Source of the DNA: CAYORM01 sp964406375
GTDB lineage: Bacteria; Pseudomonadota; Alphaproteobacteria; DSM-16000; Inquilinaceae
Assembly (NCBI GenBank): GCA_964406375.1
Contig: CAYORM010000058.1
Span: 1 to 17,707, forward strand
Length of the DNA stretch: 17,707 nt
Reading direction: 5' to 3'
In this document: positions 5,800 to 13,913 of the stretch, piece by piece
Layout of the letters: every line of letters begins with the position of its first letter
Numbering within the stretch: position 1 is the stretch's first letter
The notes under the pieces: generated by a model
What the model saw: only the letters and a program-made list of their open reading frames with translations
Database searches by the model: none
Told to the model about the DNA's origin: nothing
Translations under genes and position numbers: made by a program

Positions 5800-7329
5800 A
5801 TGCCGCAGGAGGCGTCAGGCGATGTGCCGAGTCCGGTCGAGCTGCAATGGTCTCGTGTGTGCGAGCGATTGCGGTCTGAGATCGGCGAGGGCGCCTTCAG
5901 GAGCTGGCTGAGGCCGGTCGCCGTCGTCAATGTCGATGAGGGCGAGGCGCGGATCGCCGCGCCGACCCGCTTCATGCGCGACTGGGTCGCCTCGCATTAC
6001 GCCGATCGCATCCGTGCGCTGTGGCAGGCCGAGAATCCCGCCGTCGAGATGGTCGAGGTGATCGTCGCGCCGCAGCTTGGCAGCGCCGCGCTCGTGCCCG
6101 GCCGCCCCACCGGTCTGTCCGACGGTTCGTCGGCCGCTCCGCCCTCCGAGTCGCAGGGCGCCGAATTGCCGCGGGCGCGGCCGGCGCCGCGGCCCGTGCC
6201 GCCGGCTGCCGCGCAGCCGATATCCCAACCCGCCTGGTCTGACCGCCGCGCGGAACCGGCCGAATCGGCCGGCGACGGGCATGGCGCCGTCGAATCATGG
6301 GGCGAGTTTGGCGCCCCGCTCGACCAGCGCTTCACCTTCGACAATTTCGTCGTCGGCAAGCCCAACGAACTCGCCCATGCCGCGGCGCGTCGGGTGGCCG
6401 AGGCGACGCAGGTCAGCTTCAACCCGCTCTTCCTTTATGGCGGTGTCGGCCTTGGCAAGACGCATCTGATGCATGCGATCGCCTGGTCGATCCGGTCGCT
6501 GCATCCCGGGCGCCGTGTTCTCTACATGTCGGCCGAGAAGTTCATGTACCAGTTCATCCGGGCGCTGCGCTTCCGGGACACCATGAGCTTCAAGGAGATG
6601 TTCCGGTCGGTCGACGTGCTGATGATCGACGACGTCCAGTTCATCTCCGGCAAGGATTCGACCCAGGAGGAGTTCTTCCACACCTTCAACGCTCTGGTGG
6701 ACCAGAATCGCCAGGTGGTGATCTCGGCCGACAAGTCGCCATCGGATCTCGAGGGGATGGAGGAGCGGCTGCGCTCACGGCTGGGCTGGGGGCTCGTCGC
6801 CGACATCCACCCCACGACCTACGAGCTGCGGCTGGGCATCCTGCAGGCCAAGGCCGAGGCGGCGAGCGTCAAGATCCCGCCGAAGGTACTGGAGTTCCTG
6901 GCGCACAAGATCACCTCCAACGTCCGTGAGCTGGAAGGGGCGCTCAACCGCATCGTCGCCCATGCCGAGCTGGTGCATCACGCGGTCACGCTGGAATCGA
7001 CGCAGGAACTGCTGTTCGACCTGATCCGCGCCTCGGACCGGCGCGTCACGATCGACGAGATCCAGAAGAAGGTCGCCGAGCACTTCACCATCAAGCTCGC
7101 CGACATGCATTCGGCCCGCCGGTCGCGCGCCGTCGCCCGGCCGCGCCAGGTCGCGATGTATCTCTGCAAGATCCTGACGCAGCATTCGCTGCCGGAGATC
7201 GGGCGGAAATTCGGCGGCCGCGATCACACGACGGTGATCCACGCGGTGCGCAAGGTCGAGGAGCTGCGCTCGACCGACCGGTCCTTCGACGAGGAGGTCG
7301 AGCTCCTGCGCCGCATGCTGCAGGGCTGA
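5800..7329 (+). CDS. dnaA: Chromosomal replication initiator protein DnaA
   Basis: DnaA is the AAA+ initiator that binds DnaA boxes at oriC and opens the duplex. From ATG 5800 it has 509 residues. Domain I is at about 12-90 (WSRVCERLRSEIGEGAFRSWLRP). Domain II is long, Pro/Ala-rich and probably disordered (about 95-170). The AAA+ domain begins RFTFDNFVVGKPNELAHAAA, with Walker A GGVGLGKT (214-221) and Walker B LMIDDVQF (274-281). Domain IV carries the DnaA signature GRDHTTVIHAVRKVEE (473-488). An AGGAGG Shine-Dalgarno at 5783-5788 supports ATG 5800 (spacing slightly long); GTG 5788 and GTG 5749 are in-frame alternatives. The upstream leader holds GANTC sites, linking it to CcrM encoded 2.8 kb away. 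Confidence 0.98.
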   Translation: MPQEASGDVPSPVELQWSRVCERLRSEIGEGAFRSWLRPVAVVNVDEGEARIAAPTRFMRDWVASHYADRIRALWQAENPAVEMVEVIVAPQLGSAALVPGRPTGLSDGSSAAPPSESQGAELPRARPAPRPVPPAAAQPISQPAWSDRRAEPAESAGDGHGAVESWGEFGAPLDQRFTFDNFVVGKPNELAHAAARRVAEATQVSFNPLFLYGGVGLGKTHLMHAIAWSIRSLHPGRRVLYMSAEKFMYQFIRALRFRDTMSFKEMFRSVDVLMIDDVQFISGKDSTQEEFFHTFNALVDQNRQVVISADKSPSDLEGMEERLRSRLGWGLVADIHPTTYELRLGILQAKAEAASVKIPPKVLEFLAHKITSNVRELEGALNRIVAHAELVHHAVTLESTQELLFDLIRASDRRVTIDEIQKKVAEHFTIKLADMHSARRSRAVARPRQVAMYLCKILTQHSLPEIGRKFGGRDHTTVIHAVRKVEELRSTDRSFDEEVELLRRMLQG

Positions 7330-7679
7330 TCCCGGAGTAGAGCCCGGCGCGCGGCGGTCCCTGGCGGTTTTGCCCCGTCTTTCTGCGTCGAGCCGTGCGA
7401 GTCCTGTAGCAAGGCACCCCGGTGCAGGGTATAGTAATCGTTCGGGGGTGGCTTCTCGGGATCGGCTCAGAGTTTGGGCGACTTTCGGCACTCCGGGCGT
7501 ACCCCATGCGCCCGATACCAGCGCGCTTCAACGGACGCGGTCACATCGACCCATCCGCGCGGAGAGATCCGTCTCGGAGGGGGCACGCGCGCGTTCCGGC
7601 CGCATCACGGTCGGCGACGCAGCGGAAGCTACGTTCCTGTCCCGCCCGCAGTTGGAAGATCTTTCGGAGTTCCAGTTCG
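7330..7679 (+). other. dnaA to cold-shock gene intergenic region, no gene
   Basis: No credible coding sequence was seen. TATAGT at 7430-7435 is a possible -10, without a good -35 at normal spacing. One GANTC lies at 7399-7403. If transcription starts near 7440, the cold-shock mRNA would have a leader of about 240 nt, in line with the long structured 5' leaders known for some cold-shock genes. No convincing dnaA terminator was seen. Confidence 0.4.
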
Positions 7680-8255
7680 ATGATGAACCGTCGTCAACCG
7701 CCCCGTGGCGTCGGGGGCGACTACCGCCGCGATGTGTCGGCCGTAGTCAAATGGTACAACCCCACCAAGGGCTTCGGGTTCGTGCAGCTGACCGACGGCA
7801 CGCCGGACGCGTTCCTGCACGCCTCGGTGGTCGAGCAGTCCGGTCATCGCGACATCGGTGAGGGTGCCTCGATCGTCTGCGACATCGCCGCGGGCCAGAA
7901 GGGGCCGCAGGTGGTGGCGATCCATTCGGTCGAGCCGGGCGAAGCGCCGGCCGGTGGCGGCTTCCGTCAGCGCAGCGGCTTCGGCGGCGGCTATGGCGGC
8001 GGCGGCGGTGGTGGCTATGGCGGCGACCGCGGCTTCTCCGGCCCCACGACCGAGGTCGAAGGCACCGTGAAGTTCTTCAATGCCGAGAAGGGCTTCGGCT
8101 TCGTGACCCCGGATGACGGGGGCAAGGACGTCTATGTGGCGCTGCGCGCGCTGCAGCGGGCGGGGCTGGACGGTCTGGTGACCGACCAGCGGGTGCGCCT
8201 GTCGATTCGCATGGGCCAGAAGGGCCCGATGGCGGAGTCGGTATCCATCATCTGA
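7680..8255 (+). CDS. Double cold-shock-domain protein
   Basis: This encodes a 191-residue nucleic-acid-binding protein with two cold-shock domains. CSD1 is at about 19-84 (VVKWYNPTKGFGFVQL, RNP1 KGFGFV at 30-35, RNP2-like DAFLHA at 43-48). CSD2 is at about 126-191 (GTVKFFNAEKGFGFVTP, RNP1 at 137-142). A Gly/Tyr-rich linker at 92-117 joins them. In CSD2 the RNP2 segment reads DVYVAL, so the usual His is Ala. Two-domain Csp proteins of similar size (CspC and CspD of Caulobacter) are typical of alphaproteobacteria and act in stationary phase. The start at ATG 7680, with ATG 7683 adjacent, has GGAG 10 bp upstream. A strong terminator follows at 8393-8418, so it is probably monocistronic. Confidence 0.93.
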   Translation: MMNRRQPPRGVGGDYRRDVSAVVKWYNPTKGFGFVQLTDGTPDAFLHASVVEQSGHRDIGEGASIVCDIAAGQKGPQVVAIHSVEPGEAPAGGGFRQRSGFGGGYGGGGGGGYGGDRGFSGPTTEVEGTVKFFNAEKGFGFVTPDDGGKDVYVALRALQRAGLDGLVTDQRVRLSIRMGQKGPMAESVSII

Positions 8256-8392
8256 TGCCGCGACCGGTCCTCCGGGACCGGCACGGCGACCGGCCGGCGG
8301 CCAGGCGAAGGGGCAGGTGGCGGGCGGGGCCCTCCGCCTCTCCGGCCGAGCCGGGCGCGGTGCCCGGGCCCGGCTGATCGCGTGAAACCGGA

Positions 8393-8418
8393 GGGGCGGG
8401 CCAGCGGCCCGCCCCTTT
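8393..8418 (+). terminator. Rho-independent terminator of the cold-shock gene
   Basis: GGGGCGGGCC (8393-8402), loop AGC and GGCCCGCCCC (8406-8415) form a perfect 10-bp stem followed by TTT. It lies about 140 bp after the stop and 30 bp before the next start. A smaller hairpin (CCGGTCC...GGACCGG) lies nearer the stop, without a T-run. Confidence 0.7.
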
Positions 8419-8448
8419 CCGTGTGTCCCCCGGCCATTCGAGCACCGG

Positions 8449-9384
8449 ATGCATTCCACCTCCCCATCCGCCGGGCGTGCGCCGGCCGCCCGTCCGGCCG
8501 ATCGACGGGGAGAGACCTATGGCCTCGTCCTCACGGCTCTCGGGGTGCTGGTCATCAGCCCCGACACGCTGCTCATCCGGCTCGCCGCCGATGCCGGATC
8601 GATCGCGACGATCTTCTGGCGCAACCTCTTCGTCGGAACGGCACTGCTCTTCGTCCTGATCCTGCGCGAAGGGCGCGGGGCGGGCGTGGCGCTGACCGGG
8701 CAGGGTGTCTGGGGCTGGGTGTCGATCGGTCTTCTCACCTTCGCCAATCTCGGTTTCGTCCTCGCGGTCAACAGCACCTCCGTTGCGAATGTGCTGGTGA
8801 TCATCGCGACGATGCCGCTCTTCGCGGCGCTGCTGGCGCGGGTCTGGCTGGGCGAGGCGATCCGGGCGCGCACCGCCGCCGCGATCATCGCCGCGACCGC
8901 TGGCATCATCATCGTAGTCTCGGGTTCGATCGGCGGCGGCACGCTCGGCGGTGACCTCGCCGCGCTCGCGGTCACCTTCGCGCATGGTGCCAATCTCGTC
9001 GTCATGCGGCGGCGCGGCGGGCAGGGGCTGCTGCCCTCGCTGGTGCTGGCGGCCTTCGCGGCTGCGCTGATCGCCGCGCCCTTCGCCGAACCGCTCGCCG
9101 TCCCGCCCGAGGCCATGGGATGGATCGCACTCTCCGGCCTGGTGCAGATGCCGCTCGGCTATGTGCTGTTCTTCGGCGGGCTGCGCTGGGTCGCCGCCGC
9201 GGAGGTGGCGCTGATGACGCTGCTCGAGACGGTCGTGGCGCCGGTCTGGGTCTGGCTGGCGCTGGCCGAGGTGCCGGACGACCGGGCGCTCCTCGGCGGG
9301 GCCATCGTGCTGGGCGCGATCGGGATCAACGCCGCCGCCGGCCTGCGGACCCGACGCCGCGTACAGGGGTTGCCCCCGGGGTGA
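8449..9384 (+). CDS. DMT superfamily (EamA) transporter
   Basis: This encodes a 311-residue inner-membrane protein with about ten predicted hydrophobic helices in two EamA repeats. Repeat one starts at GLVLTALGVLVISPDTLLIRL (about 25-45), continues with ATIFWRNLFVGTALLFVLIL, and ends near AAIIAATAGIIIVVSGS. Repeat two runs from GDLAALAVTFAHGANLVVMRR to GGAIVLGAIGINAAAG near the C-terminus. The conserved TLLETVVAPVWVWLALAE segment is typical of EamA proteins. The family exports small metabolites; the substrate cannot be inferred. ATG 8449 is the only good in-frame start but lacks a strong Shine-Dalgarno. A well-placed GGGGAGA/ATG at 8519 is out of frame and was not used. Confidence 0.88.
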   Translation: MHSTSPSAGRAPAARPADRRGETYGLVLTALGVLVISPDTLLIRLAADAGSIATIFWRNLFVGTALLFVLILREGRGAGVALTGQGVWGWVSIGLLTFANLGFVLAVNSTSVANVLVIIATMPLFAALLARVWLGEAIRARTAAAIIAATAGIIIVVSGSIGGGTLGGDLAALAVTFAHGANLVVMRRRGGQGLLPSLVLAAFAAALIAAPFAEPLAVPPEAMGWIALSGLVQMPLGYVLFFGGLRWVAAAEVALMTLLETVVAPVWVWLALAEVPDDRALLGGAIVLGAIGINAAAGLRTRRRVQGLPPG

Positions 9385-9437
9385 CCGGCGTGCTTTCTGG
9401 GACCAGCCTCAATCCGCGACTGTTGGGAGAGCCCCGC

Positions 9438-9974
9438 ATGCGTCGCCTCACCGCCCTTCTCGGGGCCCTGATCGGGAGCCTGCTTCTCGCCATGTCCAAC
9501 CCCGCCACCGCGCAGGACGCGGAGAACACGCTCCTTCTTGACACGAGCCAGGGGCGCATCGTCATCGCCATGCGGCCGGATCTTGCCCCGCAGCATGTCG
9601 ACCGCATCCGCGAGTTGGTGCGGCAGGGCTTCTATGACGGCGTGATCTTCCACCGCGTCATCGACGGCTTCATGGCGCAGACCGGCGATCCGACCGGCAC
9701 CGGCCGTGGCGGGTCGGGGGTCAAGATCCCGGCCGAGTTCTCGGCAACGCCCTTCAAGCGCGGCACCGTCGGCATGGCCCGCACGCCGGATCCGAACAGC
9801 GCCGACAGCCAGTTCTTCATCATGTTCGCGCCCGGCGACTTCCTGAACGGCCAGTACACGGTCTGGGGCAACGTCATCGAGGGGATGGAGGCGGTCGACG
9901 CCCTCGCGCGCGGCGAGCCGCCCGCCCGGCCCGACCGCATCGAGCGGGCGCAGATCGCGGCGGACGTGCAGTAA
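9438..9974 (+). CDS. Periplasmic cyclophilin-type peptidyl-prolyl isomerase
   Basis: This encodes a 178-residue cyclophilin that catalyses cis-trans isomerisation of Xaa-Pro bonds. Residues 1-26 form a signal peptide (MRR, then LTALLGALIGSLLLAM, then a cleavage region near ATAQ), so it probably folds proteins in the periplasm. The core FYDGVIFHRVIDGFMAQTGD contains the catalytic Arg (R73) and hydrophobic pocket residues. ARTPDPNSADSQFFIMF and LNGQYTVWGNVIEGMEAVD complete the fold and substrate site. GGGAG at about 9425-9429 supports ATG 9438. It lies 53 bp after the EamA gene on the same strand, possibly co-transcribed, and is closed by a strong terminator. Confidence 0.94.
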   Translation: MRRLTALLGALIGSLLLAMSNPATAQDAENTLLLDTSQGRIVIAMRPDLAPQHVDRIRELVRQGFYDGVIFHRVIDGFMAQTGDPTGTGRGGSGVKIPAEFSATPFKRGTVGMARTPDPNSADSQFFIMFAPGDFLNGQYTVWGNVIEGMEAVDALARGEPPARPDRIERAQIAADVQ

Positions 9975-10005
9975 CGCCTCCTCCGCCCAAAAGCCATTGA
10001 ACGAA

Positions 10006-10039
10006 GAAGGGGCGGCCACGCGGCCGCCCCTTCGGTTTT
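10006..10039 (+). terminator. Rho-independent terminator of the cyclophilin gene
   Basis: GAAGGGGCGGCC (10006-10017), loop ACGC and GGCCGCCCCTTC (10022-10033) form a perfect 12-bp stem followed by GGTTTTG. Read from the other strand it would also serve the convergent gene, although the T-run there is absent. Confidence 0.82.
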
Positions 10040-10086
10040 GAGGGTTGCGATTGCGTGCGGCGACCGTCGTTGCGGCCGCGACGGCG

Positions 10087-11310
10087 TCAGTTGCCCAGCC
10101 CGCCGAGCGCGTTGCCGATGCCGCTGACGGCGTTGCCGACCGCGCCGACCGTATTGCCAACGGCATTGTTGCCGAGCCCACTGCCGACATCCGACACGGC
10201 GCCGCCGACACCGGAAACGGCGCCGCCGATCGCACCCCCGACGCCGCCGACTGCACCGCCCACGGCATCACCCGCGCCGCCGAGTGCACCGCCGGCCGCG
10301 GAGCCGACACTCCCGACCGCGCCGGAACCGGTCCCACCGGTCGCGCCATCGGCACCGTCGACCACCGAGCCGCCGACCGAGGCCGTCTCGCCGAGCTCGA
10401 TGCTCGTCCCGCCATCCTGGCTCAACCCGTCGATGACGTTGTCGAGCGAGTCTCCGGTCTGCTGCAGGCTGCGCAGGACCATGGCGTTGAGTTCGTCGGT
10501 CGTCAGTTCCGGCGCATTGATCAGGGTCTCGTCCCCGACCGTCACCTGCGTTCCGTCATCATCGAGAACGCTGGCGCCGACGACGCCGCCCGTGCCCCCG
10601 CCGGGGGCGCTGAAGGCCGAGACCCCGGCGATCTCGCCCGTGCCGCTGTTCTCCGCCCCGAAGGCCGCGACGCCGATCAGCTCACCGCTGCCCGAGCTCT
10701 CGCCGCTCGCCACGGCGATGCCGGCGGTGCTGCCCTCGCCGCTGTCGGGGCCGCTCAGCGCGGCGGCACCGATGATCCCCTGCCCCGACTCCTCGCCACC
10801 GAGCGCGGAGGTGCCGAGGATCTGGGCCTGGCCCGACGCCGCGCCGCCCGAAGCGGAGGCACTGACCAGAGAGGCGTTGCCGTCGTCGCCGGCAGCCACG
10901 CTGGCCAGAGGCAGGCCGCCGTCATTGCCGATACCGGCGCACAGCGCGCCCTCGCAGCCGGCGGTCGTGCTGCCCGGGTCGGTTACGCCGGGACCGGTCG
11001 GATCGGTGGGACCGCCGGGGCCGGTCGGCCCCTCGCCTGTCGTGCCGCCGGTGCCGCCCGGCAGGGTCGAGGGCATTCCGGCGCCGCCGCCGGTCCCGCT
11101 CGCCGCGACCGCCTGATCGTGTTCGGGATGTGCACAGGTGTCGAACTGCTGCTGCAGCGTCTCTGAGAGGGCTGAGCAGGCGATCGTCGTGCCGTTGATG
11201 CTGACGGTTCCGGTCGACGAGGATTGCGCCTGGGCAGTCGCGACGCCGGCGAAGGCCAGAGCCGCGCAACCGGACGCCAGAAGGGCGAACTTCGGTAGTG
11301 TCCGCGACAT
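10087..11310 (-). CDS. Secreted glycine-rich repeat protein, function unknown
   Basis: I do not recognise a family for this 407-residue protein. It starts with a clear signal peptide (about 1-28, cleavage near ATAQAQ), preceded by an AGGGAG Shine-Dalgarno. Four Cys (about 45, 59, 119, 124) lie in the first third. A Gly/Thr/Pro linker (about 71-115) precedes roughly seven tandem 16-residue repeats at 143-254 with pattern xGxGxxxGxxAFxxxx, for example SGSGELIGVAAFGAEN then SGTGEIAGVSAFSAPG. A more ordinary segment (255-315, containing LTTDELNAMVLRSLQQTGDSLDN) follows. The last 80 residues are a Gly/Ala/Val tail of about 11-residue repeats with GxxxG glycine-zipper spacing. It is probably periplasmic, outer-membrane or extracellular. 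A long proline-rich reading on the opposite strand is its shadow. Confidence 0.72.
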   Translation of the reverse strand: MSRTLPKFALLASGCAALAFAGVATAQAQSSSTGTVSINGTTIACSALSETLQQQFDTCAHPEHDQAVAASGTGGGAGMPSTLPGGTGGTTGEGPTGPGGPTDPTGPGVTDPGSTTAGCEGALCAGIGNDGGLPLASVAAGDDGNASLVSASASGGAASGQAQILGTSALGGEESGQGIIGAAALSGPDSGEGSTAGIAVASGESSGSGELIGVAAFGAENSGTGEIAGVSAFSAPGGGTGGVVGASVLDDDGTQVTVGDETLINAPELTTDELNAMVLRSLQQTGDSLDNVIDGLSQDGGTSIELGETASVGGSVVDGADGATGGTGSGAVGSVGSAAGGALGGAGDAVGGAVGGVGGAIGGAVSGVGGAVSDVGSGLGNNAVGNTVGAVGNAVSGIGNALGGLGN

Positions 11311-11681
11311 TGTCGGTCTCCCTTGCAACGTGTTTGGTGTGTGATGGGGGGCCAACGCCGGTCGACAGGGCGCAGTTCCGATGACTCTTCGCGACATCAC
11401 CCCGACATGGTGGGGAAGCGCGCAGGACGGCGGCTGCTACCCGGGTGACGTCGCCGAATCGCGCCCGATGCCGTCCCGAGGTGTAGCGACGGTCATCCGG
11501 TGAGGAGATGGTGGGGGCGCCGCAACCCGGCCGCGACGCGGCTATGATGATGCCGGTATGCGCCTGCCGCCGGGTGGCGCGGTGCCGGCGTGTGCGGGTG
11601 CATTGACAAGGCGGGGGCCACGCCCTTCCATCGCGCGGCCGCCGGGCGTGTCGTGCGGCGGGTGACGCAGCGGAAGACGAG
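11311..11681. other. Divergent intergenic region between glycine-rich gene and gatB
   Basis: About 370 bp without a credible gene. It must hold divergent promoters. TTGACA at 11603-11608 is a possible -35 for gatB, but no good -10 follows at 17-18 bp. GANTC sites are at 11383-11387 and 11456-11460. No hairpin or repeat stood out. Confidence 0.4.
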
Positions 11682-13136
11682 ATGTACACGATCGAAGGCG
11701 AGACCGGTCGGTGGGAGGTCGTGATCGGCCTCGAAGTGCATGCGCAGGTGATCAGCCGCGCCAAGCTCTTCTCCGGGGCCGCGACCGATTTCGGCGCCGA
11801 GCCGAACAGCCAGGTGAGCCTCGTCGACGCCGCGATGCCCGGCATGCTGCCGGTGATCAACCGCCATTGTGTCGAGCAGGCGGTGCGCACAGGGCTCGGC
11901 CTCAAGGCAGAGATCAACCGGCGGTCAATCTTCGACCGGAAGAACTATTTCTATGCTGATCTGCCCCAGGGCTATCAGATCAGCCAGTACAAGAACCCGA
12001 TCGTCGGGCGGGGTGAGATCGATCTCGACCTGCCAGACGGGACGACACGCACCGTCGGCATCACCCGTCTGCATCTCGAACAGGATGCCGGCAAGAGCCT
12101 GCACGACCGCAGCGCCACCGAGACCTATGTCGATCTCAATCGCTCCGGCGTCGCGCTGATGGAGATCGTCTCCGAGCCCGATCTGCGCAGCCCGGACGAC
12201 GCGGCGGCCTATCTGCGCAAGCTGCGGGCGATCCTGCGCTATCTCGAGACCTGTGACGGCAACATGGAGGAAGGCTCCATGCGCTGCGACGTCAACATCT
12301 CGGTGCGGCGCGCCGGTGAGCAGGCCTATGGCACGCGCTGCGAGGTGAAGAACGTCAACTCAATCCGCCATGTCATGGCGGCGATCGAGTATGAGGCGCG
12401 CCGCCAGGTGGAGATCCTCGAGGAGGGCGGCACCGTCGACCAGGAGACCCGGCTGTGGGATCCGGGGCGCGGCATCACGCGCAGCCTGCGTACCAAGGAG
12501 GAGGCGCACGACTACCGGTATTTCCCCGACCCCGACCTGCTGCCGCTGGAGATCGACGAGGCGACGATCGAGCGGATCCGCGCCTCGTTGCCCGAGCTGC
12601 CCGACGAGAAGAAGGCGCGGCTGATGGCGGCGTATGGGCTGTCGGCCTACGACGCCTCGGTGCTGGTGGCCGAGCGTGCCCGCGCCGATTTCTTCGAGGT
12701 CGTCGCCCGCGGGCGCGACGGCAAGACGGCCGCCAATTGGGTGATCAACGAGCTGTTCGGGCGGCTCGCCAAGGCCGGCAAGGATATCGGCGATAGTCCG
12801 GTCTCGGCCGATCAGCTGGGCGGGCTGATCGACCTCATCAGCGACGGCACGATCTCCGGGCGAATCGCCAAGGACGTCTTCGACGAGATGATGGAGACGG
12901 GCCAGGACGCTGCCGCCATCGTCGAAGCGAAGGGGCTGCGCCAGGTGACGGACACCGGCGCGATCGAGGCGGCGATCGACGCGGTGCTGGCCGCCCAGGC
13001 CGACAAGGTCGCCGAATACCGCTCCGGCAAGGACAAGCTGTTCGGCTACTTCATCGGTCAGGTGATGAAGGCGACCGGTGGCAAGGCCAATCCCGCGGCG
13101 CTCAACGCCCTGCTCAAGGCGAAGCTCGACGGCTGA
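11682..13136 (+). CDS. gatB: Asp-tRNA(Asn)/Glu-tRNA(Gln) amidotransferase subunit B
   Basis: GatB is the kinase and tRNA-binding subunit of GatCAB, which converts mischarged Glu-tRNA(Gln) or Asp-tRNA(Asn) to the amidated form. The 484-residue product is full length. It shows WEVVIGLEVHAQ near the N-terminus, then KNYFYADLPQGYQISQY, the ITRLHLEQDAGKSLHD metal-site block and EGSMRCDVNISVR. KNVNSIRHVMAAIEYEARRQ and DYRYFPDPDLLPL are also present. The C-terminal part (about 340-484) is the helical YqeY-like tRNA-binding tail, with GKANPAALNALLKAKL at the end. ATG 11682 has a GGAAGACGAG Shine-Dalgarno. gatC and gatA are not adjacent: the gene upstream is divergent and unrelated. Confidence 0.97.
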   Translation: MYTIEGETGRWEVVIGLEVHAQVISRAKLFSGAATDFGAEPNSQVSLVDAAMPGMLPVINRHCVEQAVRTGLGLKAEINRRSIFDRKNYFYADLPQGYQISQYKNPIVGRGEIDLDLPDGTTRTVGITRLHLEQDAGKSLHDRSATETYVDLNRSGVALMEIVSEPDLRSPDDAAAYLRKLRAILRYLETCDGNMEEGSMRCDVNISVRRAGEQAYGTRCEVKNVNSIRHVMAAIEYEARRQVEILEEGGTVDQETRLWDPGRGITRSLRTKEEAHDYRYFPDPDLLPLEIDEATIERIRASLPELPDEKKARLMAAYGLSAYDASVLVAERARADFFEVVARGRDGKTAANWVINELFGRLAKAGKDIGDSPVSADQLGGLIDLISDGTISGRIAKDVFDEMMETGQDAAAIVEAKGLRQVTDTGAIEAAIDAVLAAQADKVAEYRSGKDKLFGYFIGQVMKATGGKANPAALNALLKAKLDG

Positions 13137-13162
13137 GCGCGGAGTGCCGTGCCGGGTGTGTC

Positions 13163-13182
13163 CCGCCGCCGATCAGCGGCGG
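13163..13182. terminator. Weak hairpin between gatB and a convergent gene
   Basis: CCGCCGC (13163-13169) and GCGGCGG (13176-13182) pair around a 6-nt loop that contains the convergent gene's stop codon. There is no T-tract, so this is a weak bidirectional candidate. Confidence 0.35.
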
Positions 13183-13709
13183 CGGCGCCCGGTGAAATGC
13201 CGCTCGGCGCGTGCCTCTGCGAAGCGACGGCCGGCCTGGCGCTTGACCTCGGCCCAGCAGGCATCGGCATCGGCCTCGGCGATGGTGCCGAACAGCGCCA
13301 TGTAGCCCTCGATCTCCGCAAGTGCCCGCAGCTTCTCGGTAGCCTGCCAGCGGGTCAACGTCCATGGCTCGCCGGAATCAGCGATCTTGCCGGTCGACAG
13401 GCAGGCATGGACCTCGATCTCGGCCGGCGCTTCGTCCTCCACGCGGACCGTCACGCGGCCGAACTCGAACTCGTCGCCCTCGAAGAAGCGGATGCGCTCG
13501 ATCTCATCGCGGGTGAACGGGCCGATGACCAGCCCCTCCACCTCGCCGCCGGGCTGCGCCACCAGGAAGGGGAAGCTCTCGCCGAGGACGCGCCGGCGGG
13601 TGAAGCCGTCGAGCCGGGCGCGGCGGGGGGCGAGCTGGTCGAGTGGACGGCCGACGACGATCGGTACCACGTCGGGATCGAGCAGGGTTCCGAAGACGAA
13701 GAGGCGCAT
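13173..13709 (-). CDS. Gamma-glutamylcyclotransferase (AIG2-like) family protein
   Basis: This encodes a 178-residue cytosolic protein of the gamma-glutamylcyclotransferase fold. The N-terminal MRLFVFGTLLDPDV corresponds to the substrate-binding YGSL-type loop. RARLDGFTRRRVLGESFPFLVAQPGGEVEGLVI follows, and the FFEGDEFEFGRVTVRV block (about 75-90) holds E77, the expected acid/base Glu. The family releases 5-oxoproline from gamma-glutamyl amines or peptides, but the natural substrate of this AIG2-like branch is unclear. The C-terminal half is helical and ends in GRRRR. ATG 13709 is preceded by AGGGGAA. It is convergent with gatB and divergent from mscL. Confidence 0.85.
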   Translation of the reverse strand: MRLFVFGTLLDPDVVPIVVGRPLDQLAPRRARLDGFTRRRVLGESFPFLVAQPGGEVEGLVIGPFTRDEIERIRFFEGDEFEFGRVTVRVEDEAPAEIEVHACLSTGKIADSGEPWTLTRWQATEKLRALAEIEGYMALFGTIAEADADACWAEVKRQAGRRFAEARAERHFTGRRRR

Positions 13710-13840
13710 CGCGTTCCCCTGGGCTCGAGGAGGATGGGATGAGGGCGGCGGTCAGCGCGTCAAGAAAGGCGTCGGCGCGCCGATGTCAACCCGCCGGCCG
13801 CGGTTCCGTTCACGGCGGCCGTCATCGGGTGCAGCAGCCG

Positions 13841-13870
13841 TTGGAAACGGCGCAGCGGTATGCCTATCAT
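13841..13870 (+). promoter_or_regulatory. Candidate sigma-70 promoter of mscL
   Basis: TTGGAA (13841-13846), an 18-bp spacer and TATCAT (13865-13870) lie about 45 bp before the mscL start. This is reasonable but not perfect consensus. Confidence 0.42.
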
Positions 13871-13913
13871 CGCGTGCGCGCCGCCGGCGCGGCGCCGGTT
13901 GCGGAGGCCGGTC

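Noticed and set aside
8519..8659. ATG at 8519 with a good GGGGAGA Shine-Dalgarno
   Set aside because: It is out of frame with the EamA gene and its short product has no recognisable features. A frameshift error was considered, but the EamA frame is open from 8449.
10055..11116. Proline-rich 353-codon frame opposite the glycine-rich gene
   Set aside because: Glycine codons on one strand read as proline on the other, which explains the composition. The minus-strand gene has a signal peptide and a Shine-Dalgarno, and this frame has neither.
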